Shown here piece after piece: positions 25,885-34,903 of a stretch of DNA of 64,000 nucleotides; position 1 is the stretch's first letter, and every line of letters begins with the position of its first letter. Source of the DNA: Fulvimonas sp. R45 (GTDB lineage: Bacteria > Pseudomonadota > Gammaproteobacteria > Xanthomonadales > Rhodanobacteraceae); the NCBI RefSeq assembly GCF_030504985.1, contig NZ_JASERU010000008.1, positions 62,001-126,000 on the forward strand, read 5' to 3'. The notes below the pieces were generated by a model, which saw only the letters and a program-made list of their open reading frames with translations, was not told the origin of the DNA and made no database searches. The translations under genes were made by a program, and so were the position numbers.

Positions 25885-26994
25885 ATGCATCAGGGAAGAT
25901 GGTGGAGCGTGCCATGCGCAGCCGCGGCGATGCTGGCGCTCTCCGGGTGCGTGGGCTTCGTGGCGCGGCAGATCGAGCATCCGGGGCGCTCCAGCCAGAA
26001 GTCGCTGGCGCCCTTCCGGCAGATGCTCGAAGAGGCGGGTTTCCGCTACGACGCCATGCGGACGCGGCAAGGCGTGCGCATCGCCTACTGGTACGGCCAG
26101 CCGCGCGATTACGGCGTGACGCAGGTGGCTTCGGAGCGGCGTGAAGGCGGACACGTGGCGTTCCACGTCACCTTCCACTTCAAGGCGCAGGCGGCTGCGG
26201 CGCCGCTGCCGGCGCGCGGCAGCATCGTGCTGCTGCATCCGTGGGGCGCCGAGGGCAGCGCCATGGCGGGCTGGGGGCTGGCGTTCGCCGGGGCGGGCTA
26301 CGTGGTGGCGATGCCCGACCTGCGCAGCCAGGGGCGTTCGGACGACGCCCCGGTGGGCTACGGACCACGCGAGGCGGGGGACATCGTCGACCTGGTGCAT
26401 CACCTCGAAGCCGCGCATCGCCTGCCCCGGCCGTGGTACCTGCTGGGGGCTTCCTATGGCGCCACGGTGGCCTTGTTCGCCGCGCCGCAGCTGCAGGTAC
26501 GCGGCGTGATCGCGCTGGAGCCGTATGCCGATGCCGTGGACGCGATCCACCGGGCGCCGGCCAGCGGCCTGTTCGGCCACCGCTGGCTGGCCCGCTGGAT
26601 CAGCCGGCGCGAGCTCGACAAGGCGGTCGCGCGTGCCGGTCGTGCATTGGGCGTGGACCTGGCGCGGATCGATCCGGGCGCAGCCCTGGCGGACGCATCC
26701 GCCTGCACCCTGGTGCTGGGTGGAGGGCATGACACGCTGATCCCGCCGGCCGCCTTGCGCGACCTGGCACGGCGCTCGCCCCGGGCGCGCTTCGTGGAGG
26801 TTCCCGGCGAAGGGCACCTCACCTTGCCGATGCGCACCGATCGGCTGTTCACGCCCTTGCTGGCCTGGATGGATGCCCTGCCTGCGGATCCCGGTGGCGA
26901 CTGCCCGGCTTTCGCGGGGGGCGATAGCGCGCCTGCGGCAAGCTCAGGGCATGACGGGCGGAACGTATTGAAGCGTCAGCCCCAGCAGCCATAG
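25885..26994 (+). CDS. Lipoprotein with alpha/beta-hydrolase fold
   Basis: 369 aa from the ATG with AGGAGG just upstream. The lipobox is LALSG-C22. An alpha/beta-hydrolase domain follows, with nucleophile elbow LLGASYGAT, a candidate acid in VLGGGHDTLIP and the catalytic His in GEGHLTL. The oxyanion loop is LLHPWGAEGSAMAG. It resembles prolyl-oligopeptidase/dienelactone-like serine hydrolases; substrate unknown. Acylation would place it on a membrane facing the periplasm. The last 51 bases overlap the convergent atoE gene. Confidence 0.85.
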   Translation: MHQGRWWSVPCAAAAMLALSGCVGFVARQIEHPGRSSQKSLAPFRQMLEEAGFRYDAMRTRQGVRIAYWYGQPRDYGVTQVASERREGGHVAFHVTFHFKAQAAAAPLPARGSIVLLHPWGAEGSAMAGWGLAFAGAGYVVAMPDLRSQGRSDDAPVGYGPREAGDIVDLVHHLEAAHRLPRPWYLLGASYGATVALFAAPQLQVRGVIALEPYADAVDAIHRAPASGLFGHRWLARWISRRELDKAVARAGRALGVDLARIDPGAALADASACTLVLGGGHDTLIPPAALRDLARRSPRARFVEVPGEGHLTLPMRTDRLFTPLLAWMDALPADPGGDCPAFAGGDSAPAASSGHDGRNVLKRQPQQP

Positions 26995-28359
26995 CAGGCC
27001 CAGCACCAGCGGCACGTGCACCACCAGCTGCATGAAGGTGTAGCCCACCACGTCGCGCGCCTTCAGGCCCAGCACGCCCAGCAGCGGCAGCATCCAGAAC
27101 GGGTTGACCAGGTTGGGCAGCGCCTCGGCGGCGTTGTACACCTGCACCGCCCAGCCCAGGTGCACGTGCAGGTCGTTCGCCGCCTGCATCACGTAGGGCG
27201 CCTCCACCAGCCACTTGCCGCCGCCGGAGGGCACGAAGAAGCCGAGGATGGACGAGTAGGCGCCCATCAGCAGCGGGAAGGTGTCGGCGTTGGCCACGTG
27301 CACGAACAGCTGCGACAGGCGATGCGCCAGCGTGGCGCCGCCGTGGCCCTGGGCATGGGTGAGCAGGGCGGCGATGCCGCCGTACAGCGGGAACTGGATC
27401 AGCACGCCGGTGGTGCTGGGCACCGCGCGCGCCACCGCGTCCAGGAAGCTGCGCGGCCGCCAGTGCAGCAGCAGGCCCACGGTGAGGAACAGGAAGTTGT
27501 AGGTGTTGAGGTTGGCGATGGCCGTCACCGCCGGCTTGCGGGCGAATTCGTAGCCCAGCCAGCCCAGGCCCAGCAGGCCGACCAGCACCGACAGCAGCGG
27601 GCTGTATTCCAGCCATTCGCCGGGACGCGTGCGCGGCGGCAGCGCCGGTGCCGCGTCGGCCTCGGCGACGCCGAAGTCCTGCGCAGTGCGCGCGTTGCGC
27701 TCCGACGGCGCGGTGAGCCAGCACACCACCAGCGAGGCCACGATCAGGCAGGCAGTAAGCAGCAGCGACTGCCACAGGAAGATGGTCTGGCCGAAGGGCA
27801 GCACGCCGGTGATCGCCAGCAGGCCCGGCGGCATGCTGGCCGGATTGGCCTGCAACTGCGCCGCCGACGAGGACAGGCCCATCGCCCACACCGCGCCCAG
27901 CCCGAGGTAGGCCGCGGCGCCGGCGGCGCGGTAGTCCATGCGCAGGTCCGCGCGCCGCGCCAGCGCCCGCACCAGCAGGCCGCCGAACACCAGCGAGAAG
28001 CCCCACGACAGCAGCGAGGCCAGCATGCTGACCAGCGCCACGTAGCAGACCGCGCCGCGGCCGCTCCTGGGCACCCGCGCCAGCAGGTCGATGAAGCGCG
28101 CCACCACCGGCGCGGTGGCCACCACGTAGCCGCCGATCACCACGAAGGCCATCTGCATGGTGAACGGGATCAGGCTCCAGAAACCGTCGCCAAACGCATT
28201 CACCGTCGCTGCCGGCGTGCTGCCGAAGGCCAGCGCGGCCACCGCCACGATCACCACGCCCAGCGCGGCGAACACCCAGGCGTCCGGGAACCAGCGTTCC
28301 GACCAGGCCGCGCAGCGCAGCGCGGCGCGCGCCATCCGACCTTCGTGTGCGGTGTTCAT
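26944..28359 (-). CDS. atoE: Short-chain fatty acid transporter, AtoE family
   Basis: 471 aa from the ATG at 28359 (GGGGAT five bases upstream); a longer frame to 28425 lacks a ribosome site. About twelve membrane segments are evident. Features of the AtoE/TIGR00366 family include WSERWFPDAWVFAALGVVIV at the N-terminus, GLSSSAAQLQAN, and the FVPSGGGKWLVEAPYV motif near the C-terminus. The family imports short-chain fatty acids such as butyrate or acetoacetate in E. coli. No ato catabolic genes are adjacent. Confidence 0.9.
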   Translation of the reverse strand: MNTAHEGRMARAALRCAAWSERWFPDAWVFAALGVVIVAVAALAFGSTPAATVNAFGDGFWSLIPFTMQMAFVVIGGYVVATAPVVARFIDLLARVPRSGRGAVCYVALVSMLASLLSWGFSLVFGGLLVRALARRADLRMDYRAAGAAAYLGLGAVWAMGLSSSAAQLQANPASMPPGLLAITGVLPFGQTIFLWQSLLLTACLIVASLVVCWLTAPSERNARTAQDFGVAEADAAPALPPRTRPGEWLEYSPLLSVLVGLLGLGWLGYEFARKPAVTAIANLNTYNFLFLTVGLLLHWRPRSFLDAVARAVPSTTGVLIQFPLYGGIAALLTHAQGHGGATLAHRLSQLFVHVANADTFPLLMGAYSSILGFFVPSGGGKWLVEAPYVMQAANDLHVHLGWAVQVYNAAEALPNLVNPFWMLPLLGVLGLKARDVVGYTFMQLVVHVPLVLGLLWLLGLTLQYVPPVMP

Positions 28360-28438
28360 GCCGATCCCCGTGCGGTTGCCCCGGCCATGGTGGCGCGGGG
28401 CTCGCGGCAGGGGCAAGCCGACCAAGGTCGGGTGGCGG

Positions 28439-29014
28439 TCAGCCGCCGGTCGCCAGCCGCATGCCGGCGTCCAGCAGCGGTTGCGCCACCAGGATACGCG
28501 CCAGCAGCAGGGCGATGATGGCCACGGTGGGCGAGAAATCGACCATGCCGAGGGTGAGCCGGCCGCGCAGCGGACGCAGCAGCGGCTCGACGATGCTGCC
28601 GGTGAGGCGCAGCGCGGGGTGGTAGCGGTCCACGGCGAGCATGCTCAGCAGCGACCAGCCGAACACCAGCACCAGGTAGAACAGCAGCACGAAGTCCAGC
28701 AGGTCGGCCAGCGCCACCAGCAGCAGGCCGGGCAGCGCCGGCAGGAAGCCGGACAGGGCGAACAGCACCAGCCGCTTCAGCAGCATCAGCAGCCAGGCCA
28801 CCAGCACGGCGGCCAGGTTGATGCGCCGCCAGTTGGGCAGCACGCGGCGGACCGGCGCCAGCACCGGGTTGGTGCTGCGGTAGACGAACTGGCTGAGCGG
28901 GTTGTGGAAGTCGGCGCGGCTGGCCTCGGCGGCCAGGCGCAGCACGAACAGCACCACGGCGGCATCGAACACCAGCTGCAGCAGCAGGGCAAGGGCGTTG
29001 AGCAGGTAGGTCAT
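28439..29014 (-). CDS. yggT: YggT-family integral membrane protein
   Basis: 191 aa with two YggT repeats, each a pair of membrane helices followed by a conserved stretch (SQFVYRSTNPVLAPVRRVLP and TGSIVEPLLRPLRGRL). The start overlaps the proC stop (ATGA), the widely conserved proC-yggT pair. The function is poorly known; it has been tied to envelope integrity or osmotic response. Confidence 0.93.
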   Translation of the reverse strand: MTYLLNALALLLQLVFDAAVVLFVLRLAAEASRADFHNPLSQFVYRSTNPVLAPVRRVLPNWRRINLAAVLVAWLLMLLKRLVLFALSGFLPALPGLLLVALADLLDFVLLFYLVLVFGWSLLSMLAVDRYHPALRLTGSIVEPLLRPLRGRLTLGMVDFSPTVAIIALLLARILVAQPLLDAGMRLATGG

Positions 29015-29838
29015 GGCCGTTCCTGACCGTCGAGGGCGGCGGCGAGTTCCCCGCCGCGGCGGGTGGCGGCGGCCACGGCGCGGGCCACGATGCGCGGCAG
29101 GTCGTCGGCGGCGAAGCTTTCCAGCGCGGCCTGGGTGGTGCCGTTGGGCGAGGTGACGCGGCGGCGCAGCTCGCCCGGCGCCTCGCCGCTCTCGGCCAGC
29201 ATGCGGCCGGCGCCCAGGCAGGTCTGCACCGCCAGCGCGCGGGCGGTGTCGCGCGGCAGACCCTGCGCCGCGGCGGCGTCCTCCAGCGCCTCGACCAGGG
29301 CGAAGAAATAGGCCGGGCCGGAGCCGGACAGCGCGGTGACGGTGTCCATCAGCGCCTCGTCGTCGATCCAGCGGGTGAGCCCGGCGGCGTCGAGGATGTG
29401 CTGTGCCTGCGCCCGCTGCGGCGGGCTGACCCGCGCGTTGGCGACCAGACCGGTGGCGCCGGCGCCGATCAGCGCCGGGGTGTTGGGCATGCAGCGCACG
29501 ATCGGCAGCGCGCCGAACCAGCGTTCGAGCTGGTCCAGCCGCACGCCGGCGGCGATCGAGACCAGCAGCGGGCGGTGGCGCTGCAGGGCATCGCGCAGGC
29601 CCTCGCGGATCGCCGGCATCACCTGCGGCTTCACCGCCAGCACCACCACCTCGGCCTCGGCGGCGGCCAGCGCGTTGTCGGCGAAGGTGGCGATGCCGAA
29701 GTCGCGGCCCAGCGCCTCGCGCGCCGCGGCCTGCGGCTCGGCCGCGCGCAGCGAGGCCGCCGCGGTGCCGTGGCGGAGCAGGCCGCCGATCAGGCTGCGC
29801 GCCATGTTGCCGCCACCGATGAAGGCGATGCGTGTCAT
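29011..29838 (-). CDS. proC: Pyrroline-5-carboxylate reductase
   Basis: 275 aa from the ATG at 29838, giving MTRIAFIGGGNMARSL with the dinucleotide-binding GxGxxA/G fold at the start; an extension to 29868 is possible but unsupported. The C-terminal dimerisation domain carries the P5C reductase signature region (TALSGSGPAYFFALVEALEDAA and GAGRMLAESGEAPGELRRRVTSPNGTT). It catalyses the last step of proline synthesis. It is divergent from pilT across 259 bases; the usual yggS between them is absent. Confidence 0.97.
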   Translation of the reverse strand: MTRIAFIGGGNMARSLIGGLLRHGTAAASLRAAEPQAAAREALGRDFGIATFADNALAAAEAEVVVLAVKPQVMPAIREGLRDALQRHRPLLVSIAAGVRLDQLERWFGALPIVRCMPNTPALIGAGATGLVANARVSPPQRAQAQHILDAAGLTRWIDDEALMDTVTALSGSGPAYFFALVEALEDAAAAQGLPRDTARALAVQTCLGAGRMLAESGEAPGELRRRVTSPNGTTQAALESFAADDLPRIVARAVAAATRRGGELAAALDGQERP

Positions 29839-30097
29839 TTCCCGCGTCCTCGAAAAAGCCAGGCGCATACCTTAACCGAGCCGGCGCGTGCGCGGTTTGG
29901 TGACGCGATGCTCAAACCCCGGGGGCGCTTTGCGCCAGCGTGCCGGGAAGGCTGGTCGCCCGCCCCGCGCGGCGGGTAGTATCGGCACGCTGCATCGGGA
30001 ACGGGGGCCCGGACCGCACGGCGCCAGCGCCGCCGGCCACCCCTCCGCCGCACGGGCAGCGCTCGACGTCAGCCGACCGGCTCCAGGGGGATTTCAG

Positions 30098-31135
30098 ATG
30101 GACATTGCCGAACTGCTCGCCTTTTCGGTGAAGAACAAGGCCTCGGACCTGCACCTGTCCGCCGGCCTGCCGCCGATGATCCGCGTGGACGGCGACGTGC
30201 GGCGCATCAACATCCCGGCGCTGGAGCACAAGCAGGTGCACGCGCTGATCTACGACATCATGTCGGACAAGCAGCGGCGCGACTACGAGGAGTTCCTCGA
30301 GACCGACTTCTCGTTCGAGATCCCCGGCCTGGCGCGCTTCCGCGTCAACGCGTTCAACCAGAACCGCGGCGCCGGCGCGGTGTTCCGCACCATTCCGTCC
30401 GAGGTGCTGACGCTGGAGGACCTGGGCTGCCCCAAGGTGTTCCGCGAGCTGATCGAGCAGCCGCAGGGCCTGATCCTGGTGACCGGGCCGACCGGCTCGG
30501 GCAAGTCCACCACGCTGGCGGCGATGGTCGACCACATCAACAAGACCGAATACGGTCACATCCTCACCATCGAGGACCCGATCGAATTCGTGCACACCTC
30601 GCAGAAGTGCCTGGTCAACCAGCGCGAGGTGCACCGCGACACGCACGGCTTCAACGAGGCGCTGCGCTCGGCGCTGCGCGAGGATCCGGACTACGTCCTG
30701 GTCGGCGAGCTGCGCGACCTGGAGACGATCCGCCTGGCGCTGACCGCCGCGGAGACCGGCCACCTGGTGTTCGGCACCCTGCACACCTCGTCGGCGGCCA
30801 AGACCATTGACCGCATCATCGACGTGTTCCCCGCCGGCGAGAAGCCGATGGTGCGCTCGATGCTGTCGGAATCCCTGCGCGCGGTGATCTCGCAGTCGCT
30901 GCTGAAGAAGGTCGGCGGCGGCCGCATCGCGGCGCACGAGATCATGGTCGGCATTCCCGCCATCCGCAACCTGATCCGCGAGGACAAGGTGGCGCAGATG
31001 TACTCCTCGATCCAGACCGGCCAGCAGTACGGCATGCAGACGCTCGACCAGAACCTGCAGGACCTGGTCAAGCGCAGCCTGGTGACGCGCCAGCAGGCGC
31101 AGAGCTACGCCAAGAACAAGGACATCTTCAAGTGA
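30098..31135 (+). CDS. pilT: Type IV pilus retraction ATPase PilT
   Basis: 345 aa. AGGGGGA precedes the ATG at 30098. An N-terminal PAS-like domain is followed by Walker A GPTGSGKSTT (about 130-139), the Asp and His boxes, the Walker B region VGELRDLETI, and the C-terminal retraction motif AIRNLIRE near residue 288, which is diagnostic of PilT. The hexamer powers pilus depolymerisation and twitching. The 73-base spacer to pilU holds a hairpin. Confidence 0.98.
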   Translation: MDIAELLAFSVKNKASDLHLSAGLPPMIRVDGDVRRINIPALEHKQVHALIYDIMSDKQRRDYEEFLETDFSFEIPGLARFRVNAFNQNRGAGAVFRTIPSEVLTLEDLGCPKVFRELIEQPQGLILVTGPTGSGKSTTLAAMVDHINKTEYGHILTIEDPIEFVHTSQKCLVNQREVHRDTHGFNEALRSALREDPDYVLVGELRDLETIRLALTAAETGHLVFGTLHTSSAAKTIDRIIDVFPAGEKPMVRSMLSESLRAVISQSLLKKVGGGRIAAHEIMVGIPAIRNLIREDKVAQMYSSIQTGQQYGMQTLDQNLQDLVKRSLVTRQQAQSYAKNKDIFK

Positions 31136-31147
31136 GGCGGGCGCCGC

Positions 31148-31174
31148 GGTCCGCCGGGGCGCGCCCTGCGGACC
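31148..31174 (+). other. Hairpin in the pilT-pilU spacer
   Basis: GGTCCGC (31148-31154) pairs with GCGGACC (31168-31174) around a 13-base GC-rich loop. No U-tract follows, so it is more likely an mRNA processing or stability structure than a full terminator. Confidence 0.4.
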
Positions 31175-31208
31175 CCGGACCCCGTCTCCCGAATCCGGAC
31201 GCAAAGCC

Positions 31209-32378
31209 ATGAGCGACTTCGATTTCACTTCCTTCCTCAAGCTGATGGTGCACAAGAAGGCGTCGGACCTTTTCATCACGGCCGGCGTGGCGCCGTCGAT
31301 GAAGGTGCAGGGGCGCATCGTGCCGATCACGCAGAGCCCGCTGTCGCCGCAGCAGGCGCGCGACATGGTCGTGAACATCATGACGCCGGCGCAGCGCGAG
31401 GAATTCGAGAAGACCCACGAGTGCCAGTTCGCGGTGGCCGCGCAGGGCGTGGGCCGCTTCCGCGTGTCGTGCTTCTACCAGCGCAACTGCGTGGGCATGG
31501 TACTGCGCCGGATCGAGTCGAAGATCCCTTCGCCGGAGGAGCTGGGCCTGCCGCCGGTGATCAAGCAGCTGGCGATGACCAAGCGCGGCATCATCCTGTT
31601 CGTGGGCGCCACCGGCACCGGCAAGTCCACCTCGCTGGCCTCGATGATCGGCTACCGCAACGCCAACTCGACCGGCCACATCATCACCATCGAGGACCCG
31701 ATCGAGTACGTGCACAAGCACGAGGGCTGCATCATCACCCAGCGCGAGGTCGGCATCGACACGGACAGCTGGGAAAACGCGCTGAAGAACACCCTGCGCC
31801 AGGCGCCCGACGTGATCCTGATCGGCGAGGTGCGCACGCGCGAGACGATGGAGTACGCGATCAACTTCGCCGAGACCGGCCACCTGTGCCTGTGCACCCT
31901 GCACGCCAACAACGCCAACCAGGCGATCGACCGCATCCTGCACTTCTTCCCCGAGGACCGGCGCCAGCAGCTGTTCATGGACCTGTCGCTGAACCTCAAG
32001 GGCATCGTGGCGCAGCAGCTCATCCCCACCCCCGACGGCAAGGCGCGCCGGGTGGCGATGGAGGTGATGCTGGGCACACCGCTGGTGCAGGACTACATCC
32101 GCCAGGGCGAGGTGCACAAGCTGAAGGAAGTGATGCGCGAGTCCACCAACCTCGGCATGAAGATCTTCGACCAGAGCCTGGTCGAGCTGTACCACGCCGG
32201 CGAGATCAGCTACGAGGACGCGCTGCGCCACGCCGACAGCGCCAACGAGGTGCGCCTGCGCATCAAGCTGGCCCAGGGCGGCGACGCGCACACGCTGTCG
32301 TCGGGCCTGGAGGGCGTGGAGGTGGAAGAGACGCGCGACGGCCGCGGCGGCTTCGGCGGCGGCATGCTGCAGCGCTGA
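31209..32378 (+). CDS. pilU: Type IV pilus retraction ATPase-like PilU
   Basis: 389 aa. A second PilT-like ATPase with Walker A GATGTGKSTS, the box TIEDPIEYVHKHEGC and Walker B LIGEVRTRETM. The AIRNLIRE motif of PilT is replaced by PLVQDYIRQGEVHKLKE, and the C-terminus is longer with a glycine-rich tail (GGFGGGMLQR), as in PilU. PilU assists PilT-dependent retraction under load. The stop is immediately followed by a GTTCA-type repeat. Confidence 0.97.
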   Translation: MSDFDFTSFLKLMVHKKASDLFITAGVAPSMKVQGRIVPITQSPLSPQQARDMVVNIMTPAQREEFEKTHECQFAVAAQGVGRFRVSCFYQRNCVGMVLRRIESKIPSPEELGLPPVIKQLAMTKRGIILFVGATGTGKSTSLASMIGYRNANSTGHIITIEDPIEYVHKHEGCIITQREVGIDTDSWENALKNTLRQAPDVILIGEVRTRETMEYAINFAETGHLCLCTLHANNANQAIDRILHFFPEDRRQQLFMDLSLNLKGIVAQQLIPTPDGKARRVAMEVMLGTPLVQDYIRQGEVHKLKEVMRESTNLGMKIFDQSLVELYHAGEISYEDALRHADSANEVRLRIKLAQGGDAHTLSSGLEGVEVEETRDGRGGFGGGMLQR

Positions 32379-32430
32379 GAGCCTGTTCAACAGCTCCCGG
32401 CGCGGGCACTTGGAGATCGTGAACAGGCTC
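32379..32430. repeat. Short GTTCA-type inverted-repeat element after pilU
   Basis: GAGCCTGTTCA (32379-32389) and its exact complement (32420-32430) bracket 30 bases and begin at the base after the pilU stop. The right end is identical over about 20 bases to the right end of the 190-bp element at 52143-52332. Confidence 0.75.
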
Positions 32431-32450
32431 TGAGGACAGCGTCCGCGGCG

Positions 32451-32486
32451 ACAGGGAAAAGGCGCCGACCGACGCCTTTTTCCTGT
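32451..32486. terminator. Bidirectional intrinsic terminator between pilU and the BON gene
   Basis: Arms 32451-32464 and 32473-32486 pair over 14 positions (one G-U), with A-rich left and T-rich right flanks (GAAAAGGCG / CGCCTTTTTC). It serves both the plus-strand pilU transcript and the minus-strand BON gene. Confidence 0.85.
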
Positions 32487-32492
32487 GTCGGG

Positions 32493-32885
32493 TCAGTGCG
32501 TCTGCGGCTTGCCGGTGTCGCGGCCGACCACCAGGCCGTTGGCGTTGACGCGCTTGACGCCCTTCACCTTGCGCGCGATGCGGATCGCCTCGCTGCGCTC
32601 GTTGGCCGACGCCACCGTGCCGGCGAGGCTGACCACACCGTCGGCGGTATCGACGGAAATGTCGCTGCCCTGGACCCGCTTGGAGGCGGCGAATTCGGAT
32701 TTCACCTTGGTGGTGATCCAGCCGTCGGCCACCTTGCCGGGCACGGTGCGGTTGTCGGTGGAGCGATCCATGGTCTGCGGCGGGGCGGTGTCCTGGGCGA
32801 CCGCCTGTGCCACCGGCACGGCGGCGCAGGCCGCGGCCAGGCCGGCCACGAACAGGCTCTTGCGGAACGACGTGGACATGGGCAT
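32493..32885 (-). CDS. Periplasmic BON-domain protein
   Basis: 130 aa. AGGAGG lies six bases before the first ATG; the second Met (codon 3) is less well placed. A signal peptide (cleavage near AVAQD) precedes one BON domain (about 50-120), with the usual DGWITTKVKSEF start and a conserved Gly in VSLAGTVAS. BON proteins such as OsmY bind lipid or envelope surfaces and are often induced by stress. It has a single BON domain, half the length of OsmY. Confidence 0.9.
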   Translation of the reverse strand: MPMSTSFRKSLFVAGLAAACAAVPVAQAVAQDTAPPQTMDRSTDNRTVPGKVADGWITTKVKSEFAASKRVQGSDISVDTADGVVSLAGTVASANERSEAIRIARKVKGVKRVNANGLVVGRDTGKPQTH

Positions 32886-33077
32886 GGGGAACCTCCTGGT
32901 GGCAACGGGCCGTCGGGGAGACGGGGCGCGGATGTGGGCCGCGCAGCCACAGGGAAGCAGGGCGGATCTGAATTTCGCGTGGCCGCGGCGTGAGCGCCGC
33001 GCGACCGGGCGAAGGAAGCGTTCCCGCGGCGCCGGGGAAGGGGGCGGCGGACCGCAGGCGCGGCTCGCCGCCCGTCG

Positions 33078-34823
33078 TCACTTCAGCGTGGTCTGGTTGG
33101 TGATCGTCAGGCCGTCGCCGTCCATGTGCGCCTCGGCGCGGATGTCGCGCACGCGCCCGGCCTGTCGCTGCAGCGCGGCGAAGCGCGCCTTGAGCGCATT
33201 CAGCTGGCCCGCGCCGGGAGCGTCGGGCGACGAGGCGGCCGGGGCGGGCAGGCTTTCGATCTTCTGCACCATCGCGTTGACCCAGGCCACGTACATGCCG
33301 CCGTCCAGGTGCATGCGCAGCAGGCGGCCGGCATCGCCGGCGGGCGCGACGAGCGCCGCGGCCAGCCTGGCGTCCTCGCCCGCGCCGACCGCCACCGCCA
33401 GCGCCTTGCCGTTCATCGCGGCCCAGGCCGGCTCGCCCAGCGCCTGGGTGAGGCTGGCCGGCAGCGCCGCGGGCTGGCCGTTGGCCGGTACGCGCGCCTG
33501 CGCCAGGCCGGGCAGGCCCATCTGCGCCATGCCGAACAGGCCGGCCGGGTTGCGCGAGGCGATCACCAGCAGCCCCTTGAGCCTGGGTATGGCGCGGCCC
33601 GGCGCGGCGGCGAAATCGTCCAGCGCCAGGTGCAGGCCGACCAGATCGCCGAACGGCGGGATCGCGGCCTTCTGCAGGGTCTCACCCAGCGAGGCGAAAC
33701 CCTGGTTGAGGTCGGCCAGGGCGGGGCAGGCGAACGGCTTGGCCGCCACCGCGTCCACCTGGGCCTGCCAGAAGCGGCGCGCCGCGTCCATCGGCACTGC
33801 CAGGCTCAGCTCGAACGGCGCGTCGGCCTCGGCGCCCAGCCCGGGCACCTCCGCCTTGAGCCCGGCGAAGGCCTGCGCGATGTCGCTGGCCAGGGCGACG
33901 TCGAAGCGCCCGTCCTGGTGTCCGGCGTCCAGCCGGGTGTAGCCGAAGCTGAGCCGGGGCACGCGCGCGGCGATGCGCGCGGCGTCGGCCGGGCAACTGG
34001 GCGGGATCTGCGTGAGGTGGGCGAGCGGCTCGCCGGTCTTCGCCGATTCGCGCCGGGCGCCGGCCTGGAACAGGGCGGTGAACAGCGGGTCCTTGCCGCT
34101 GGCGGCCAGCGGCAGCAGGCGCTGCAGGTCGATTTCGCCGATCCACCAGGGCTGGTAGCCCTTGGCCTTGGCCAGGTCGGCCAGTGCGCCGCTGTCCTGC
34201 AGGCTGCGGGCGGGGCGGTCCAGGCCCAGCGCCTGGCGCAGCAGGCCCGGCGCGGGATCGGCCGGCAGCAGCGCCAGCACGCCCTGCTTGCGGACGGTGG
34301 CGACCACCAGCTCGACGCCGTCGTCGCCCGCGGCCGCCTTGCGGTAGGCCTGGCCGCCGATCTCGGCCTGGTCGAACTTCCTGCCGTAGGCGGTTTCCAG
34401 CCGCGCCACGAAGGCGTCGAAGGCCTTCGGGTCGCTCAGCTCGAAGCGCGCCACCGGCGACAGGCCGAGGCCGTAGAAGGCGAAGCGGCCGCCGAGGTCG
34501 ATGCCGGCGTTGCGGGCGAAGCCCTCCACCGTGTCGTCCTGGAAGGAGGCGGCGAGGGCGTGCAGCAGGTTGGCGGCCTCGGGATCCCTGGCCGCGAGCC
34601 GGTCCGCCGCGTCGTTCAGCTGTGCCAGTTGCGCGGGCAACTGCGCATCGACCTGGACCAGCAGGGCGTGGCGGGCGTCCGCCTCCATGGGTTTCAGGTT
34701 GGCGCTGACATAGGGCGTGTCGGCCGGCACGAAGGCCAGCGGCGCGTTTTCGTCCTTGTGTCCGCAGCCGGCCAGCATCGCGCCAGCCAACGCCAACGCG
34801 AGCATGCGCGTCATCAGTCGCAT
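33078..34823 (-). CDS. Large exported lipoprotein of unknown function, DUF3352-like
   Basis: 581 aa. The signal peptide ends in a lipobox with Cys20 (LAGAMLAGC). The mature protein begins with PLAFVPADTPYVSANLKPM, the pattern of DUF3352-type proteins, and is otherwise mixed alpha/beta with no recognisable catalytic motif. GGGGA lies seven bases before the ATG, and CATAAT (34864-34859) is a possible -10 box. It sits 80 bases downstream of pyrB on the same strand, where pyrC' lies in Pseudomonas, but has no similarity to dihydroorotase. Confidence 0.8.
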   Translation of the reverse strand: MRLMTRMLALALAGAMLAGCGHKDENAPLAFVPADTPYVSANLKPMEADARHALLVQVDAQLPAQLAQLNDAADRLAARDPEAANLLHALAASFQDDTVEGFARNAGIDLGGRFAFYGLGLSPVARFELSDPKAFDAFVARLETAYGRKFDQAEIGGQAYRKAAAGDDGVELVVATVRKQGVLALLPADPAPGLLRQALGLDRPARSLQDSGALADLAKAKGYQPWWIGEIDLQRLLPLAASGKDPLFTALFQAGARRESAKTGEPLAHLTQIPPSCPADAARIAARVPRLSFGYTRLDAGHQDGRFDVALASDIAQAFAGLKAEVPGLGAEADAPFELSLAVPMDAARRFWQAQVDAVAAKPFACPALADLNQGFASLGETLQKAAIPPFGDLVGLHLALDDFAAAPGRAIPRLKGLLVIASRNPAGLFGMAQMGLPGLAQARVPANGQPAALPASLTQALGEPAWAAMNGKALAVAVGAGEDARLAAALVAPAGDAGRLLRMHLDGGMYVAWVNAMVQKIESLPAPAASSPDAPGAGQLNALKARFAALQRQAGRVRDIRAEAHMDGDGLTITNQTTLK

Positions 34824-34903
34824 CGAGTTTTCCCCAGTGTGGTGTGTGTCGCGGCGCCATTATGCGCCGCTTCGCGGGCGGCGGCTCGATGCCGCCGCAT
34901 GGA

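Noticed and set aside
29953-29982. TGGTCG-N18-TAGTAT as the pilT promoter
   Set aside because: The -35 match is poor and the spacing long. It may be real but cannot be told from background.
33042-33073. GGGCGGCG/CGCCGCCC pair as terminator of the minus-strand lipoprotein gene
   Set aside because: An 8-bp stem with a 16-base loop and no U-tract is expected by chance in sequence of this GC content.
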